Positions 61,401 through 64,000 of a DNA stretch of 64,000 nt are shown here, in pieces. The DNA is taken from the NCBI RefSeq assembly GCF_000003815.2, contig NC_049981.1, forward strand, positions 15,976,089-16,040,088. Direction: 5' to 3'. The position numbers and the translations under genes are program-made. The notes beneath the pieces were generated by a model that did not search any database, was not told where the DNA came from, and saw only the letters and a list, made by a program, of their open reading frames with translations. Origin of the DNA: Branchiostoma floridae. Its lineage: Eukaryota; Chordata; Leptocardii; Amphioxiformes; Branchiostomatidae. The number at the start of each line of letters is the position of its first letter. The first letter of the stretch is position 1.

Positions 61401-64000
61401 ATAGTTTCCTGTCAGACGCAGGCATTTTTATGACTTTCACCACAGTGGTGACCCTTTTTGATCTGCATGTGCGCTTATAGAATGTCATCTGCAAAATTTG
61501 TCATATTTCAGTAGGCCTTGAGTTACTTGGGACCCCTAGCTGTCCTTTTTGGAACTGCATCAGTTGATATATCTTGCTATGAATACTATGATTTTCAGGC
61601 AGGTGGCAGCCAGAAGCGCCAGAATGAGGTACATAATCTTTAAAGACAACATATCGTGTTGAAGGGTGGCTTCCATTACGAATACTTATTTTCAGACGTT
61701 GGGAAAGGCACTTGACACGACTTTCCCCACTCCACCCAGGTGTAACAGGGCGCCTGACCTGTTGGGCAGGTACAAATCAAGAACTGACAGGGATCTGTCC
61801 AATTCCAAGACAAAGTGAATAACAAGCAGTTGATAACGACAAACTGCCACCAAAACTACAATAACCTCTTCGGACTACCTTTACTTGATATTAAATGGCA
61901 AATGAATAGATTAATGTATACGTTCTTTCTACCCACCAGTACTACTATGTAAACGTCACAAGGTTAACAACCGGTCTAATCCTTCGTATACTCTTTTCGG
62001 AAGAGAACATGGACGTAATGATGTTTGGACAAATAATAAGGGTCCAACAACGAACGAACGTGACTTTCCGGTGACATCATCGTTTGAAGTCGTCCTCAAG
62101 TACAACCGGGACATTGTCTCCACGGTCTCTACCTGCAGAAATGCCTTTTTCTAAGTCACGCATGTCAAATACTTCAGGAGGAAGCCCACACAAAGGCCAC
62201 TGTCAGATAAGGGACCCTTTTGGCCTTGTAGGAAGTGATTGAATAGCAGGTCGGAAGCCTGTTATGTTGACCAGGAGCTCTACATGCCGAGTTTAACATA
62301 ACGTTGTTACGTTGGAATTTCTGTTATTCTATTAAAGCAACGACAAGTGTCTATTTTTCGGGGGTACAGATAGCCTCCATGGTGAGACTCCGTGTATCAT
62401 ACTAGCAACGAAGTCTACTATGTGTATGGAGGGGCTTGGCACAGAGACATGATAGCCTCTACGGAAGGTTCCGTGTATACTAGTCACAAGCCTACTATGG
62501 GTGCTAGGCTCACCTAGCTAGGTTTCGTGTACATGTAGTCCAGTCACAATCTAAAGCCTGCTATTAAAGAGGCTAGGCTCATCTAGCCAGGTTTCGTATA
62601 CAAAGCCTGTTATAATGGCTAGGCTCATCTAGCCATGTTTCGTATACAAAGCCTGCTATATAGGCTTGGTTTCGTGTGCAAAGCCTGCTATAGAGGCTAG
62701 GCTTATCTTGTGATAATAGTGTCAAGTCATACCTACTGTACGTGACTCTTAAAAAGTACATATGTGTGGGCCAATTTCCGAGGCCACACAGGATGTATCT
62801 GTAACATGATTAATCATCAAAAACACCAGGGACTCATGCATTAAAGACGTTGAAACAGAGACGTCTTTCGAACCTTGTAGGTACTGCATGCTGAACCGAC
62901 CTTTTTATCTATTTTCACATGAATGGTTAAAAAGGTTAAACTTGGTGGCCACACAAGATTCAGCAACTAAGAAGAGAAAAACTTCCCCCCCTATTATGTA
63001 GTTACAGAAAATTTGTAACACAAATATCACTCCTACAGGCACCAATGGCACAGCAGTGACGACAAATAGCGTCTCCATGGTAACGACCACACCCGCCACA
63101 CCACTCAACACGGCAATGCAGGCCTCCTCGTCTTCTCCAATGACAGGTAACGTGACGTCATCAGGAAGTGATGCAACAGTTGGCAGTATGACGCAAGACA
63201 TGACCAATACAACAAATGAGATGACATCACCAAAGGGCCCTGGTAAGACAAAGAATTCATTTTCTGATTATGTAGAAAATATTCAATGTAAAAGTTTTAG
63301 CCAGAAATGCATGCATATAGAAATCAACATTATATATACTAAACGACTCCGGTGATATCACTTACAAAAACATGACTTAAACTTCATCAGTATTAGATGG
63401 CCAGAAAATTGATACAAATACAGATAAAAACCTAAACAAATACTGGTTCTATGGTTGTATTTTTTTTTATTGAAGTTTCATCCACGCTGTTGTGTTCCAG
63501 ACGTCACGACAGCTGTCATGACAACATCACCGCTCGTGACCACCACCATACTACTGACAGACGCAGGGCCTACTCAAGCCACGGGTACTATATCACAGAA
63601 TTCAAACACAACAGAGAACGTTTCTATGGCAACAGTCACGGACACTCAGACCGACCACACAACAGTACTTTCAACCACGATAGCTTCGACTACCATGGCA
63701 ACAGCATTGGTGACCGCAGCAGACAGCACGACACCAACGTCCAATGTCTCTGAAAGCATGCTAACCACTGTGAACGAGACTGGTATCATGGCAACCACTG
63801 TCCCCATGGTAACGTCAACTAGTCCCGTCAACATGACACAGTCATTGGCAGTCCACGAAAATATGACCTCAACAGAAATGATGTCGTCTACCGCACAACC
63901 TACAACCACTACAGGTGCATCATCAACTACAGAGAACCGAGCCACGGATATGATGACGACCAAAGTGATGACGACGACGCAAGCCTCTAATAATACAGGC
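52443..64000 (+). CDS. Mucin-like Thr/Ser-rich protein, 5' part (continues beyond window)
   Basis: Exons are 52443-52536, 63039-63242 and 63501 to beyond 64000. Exon 1 encodes a signal peptide (MSLRRWDRILVLGTLLLCLQ) followed by SASQTTTTTQ. Exon 2 and the visible part of exon 3 are open in one frame with no stop and are dominated by Thr, Ser, Ala, Val and Met. They carry many NxT/NxS sites (TNGTAV, NTTENVS, VNETG, VNMTQ). Exon 2 begins and ends in phase 1 and exon 3 begins in phase 1, so modules of this type can be added or skipped without a shift. The composition is that of a heavily O-glycosylated extracellular stalk. No folded domain is visible inside the window, so whether the protein is secreted or membrane-bound is unknown. 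Intron 1 is 10.5 kb and contains a 483-bp gap (54358-54840) that might hide an exon. Confidence 0.85.
53957..54006. repeat. (CATT)n / (CGTT)n microsatellite
   Basis: Imperfect tetranucleotide run of cattcatt and cgttcgtt units, with no coding meaning. It lies within intron 1 of the mucin-like gene. Confidence 0.9.
54358..54840. other. Assembly gap
   Basis: 483 undetermined bases. Frames drawn across the gap have no meaning. Other gaps in the window are 1-9, 27687-27786, 28559-28682 and 30477-30576. Confidence 1.
58607..58680 (+). mobile_element. tRNA-like sequence, probably SINE head
   Basis: It contains a B-box (ggttcgaatct, 58654-58664) preceded by a weak A-box-like stretch (gagctagacaaccaggg). 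The acceptor stem does not pair convincingly, so a SINE head or tRNA relic is more likely than a working tRNA. Confidence 0.35.
61690..61785 (+). mobile_element. SINE body fragment
   Basis: 'gttgggaaaggcacttgaca' then 'ccccactccacccaggtgta' and 'cgcctgacctgttgggcagg' parallels the body of the SINE-like element at 2345-2560 (cacttcgtccaggtgcaaaa, cctgacttcggttggggagg). Confidence 0.5.
62356..62710. repeat. Degenerate tandem repeat, ~50-60 bp unit
   Basis: Repeated phrases 'gctaggctcatctagcca', 'ggtttcgtatacaaagcctg' and 'gcctactatgggtg' occur about six to seven times from 62365 to 62705, becoming more regular toward the right. Confidence 0.72.

Larger units (their letters stand above)
54841..62355. 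other. Interior of mucin-like intron 1, no supported exon
   Basis: Includes a 124-codon open frame at 56559-56933 with no recognised domain and several short frames that I treat as chance. A tRNA-like/SINE fragment lies near 58607-58680 and a SINE body near 61690-61785. I found no additional phase-1 Thr-rich exon. Confidence 0.45.

Noticed and set aside
61597-61619. Possible small exon between ttttcag and gtacat in mucin intron 1
   Set aside because: The phase-1 reading required to join mucin exon 1 meets a stop (TGA) within it.
1-64000. CRISPR arrays, operons or prokaryotic mobile elements
   Set aside because: Gene structure is clearly eukaryotic with GT-AG introns. The tandem repeats here lack the short direct repeat plus unique spacer pattern.

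Overview
The window is eukaryotic: every recognisable gene is split by short GT-AG introns, intergenic DNA is rich in small inverted-repeat transposons and simple repeats, and there are assembly gaps. The gene set (a PEX11-gamma, an SV2-type transporter, a rolling-stone-like membrane protein, an alpha-2,8-type sialyltransferase, a beta-1,3-galactosyltransferase 6, a WAP-domain protein and a mucin-like protein) and the compact gene structure fit an invertebrate deuterostome. A cephalochordate such as Branchiostoma is my best guess. The species is inferred, not proven. All gene models below were assembled by hand from splice sites and reading phase.

Layout. 1-1130: two tandem satellites. 2941-13530 (+): a TATA-driven gene for a small secreted peptide of no family I recognise (4 exons, 98 aa); its 9.5 kb first intron contains an antisense EF-hand gene (about 8441/8589-10002) and many MITEs. 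16784-19799 (-): PEX11G, with a tandemly duplicated second coding exon that looks mutually exclusive. 22166-27255 (-): SV2-like major facilitator transporter, 10 coding exons, 5' end unresolved near a gap. 29682-33936 (-): rolling-stone-like six-helix membrane protein, 3 exons, with a nested transposon in its second intron and a MITE touching that intron's 5' splice site. 35065-38650 (-): sialyltransferase with all sialyl motifs but a stem of more than 400 residues. 40224-41790 (+): B3GALT6 in head-to-head orientation with the sialyltransferase. 42.6-47.6 kb: a large block of repeats. 48271-49101 (-): two-exon secreted WAP protein. 52443-64000 (+): first exons of a Thr/Ser-rich mucin-like protein, running off the window.

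The genes do not form one pathway. Shared themes are the secretory route (peptide, WAP protein and mucin all begin with signal-peptide exons ending in phase 1) and Golgi glycosylation (sialyltransferase and B3GALT6 as divergent neighbours). The observations most worth following are the PEX11G duplicated exon, the orphan peptide precursor, the long-stem sialyltransferase, the MITE-derived splice donor, and several transposons whose target-site duplications can be read directly.
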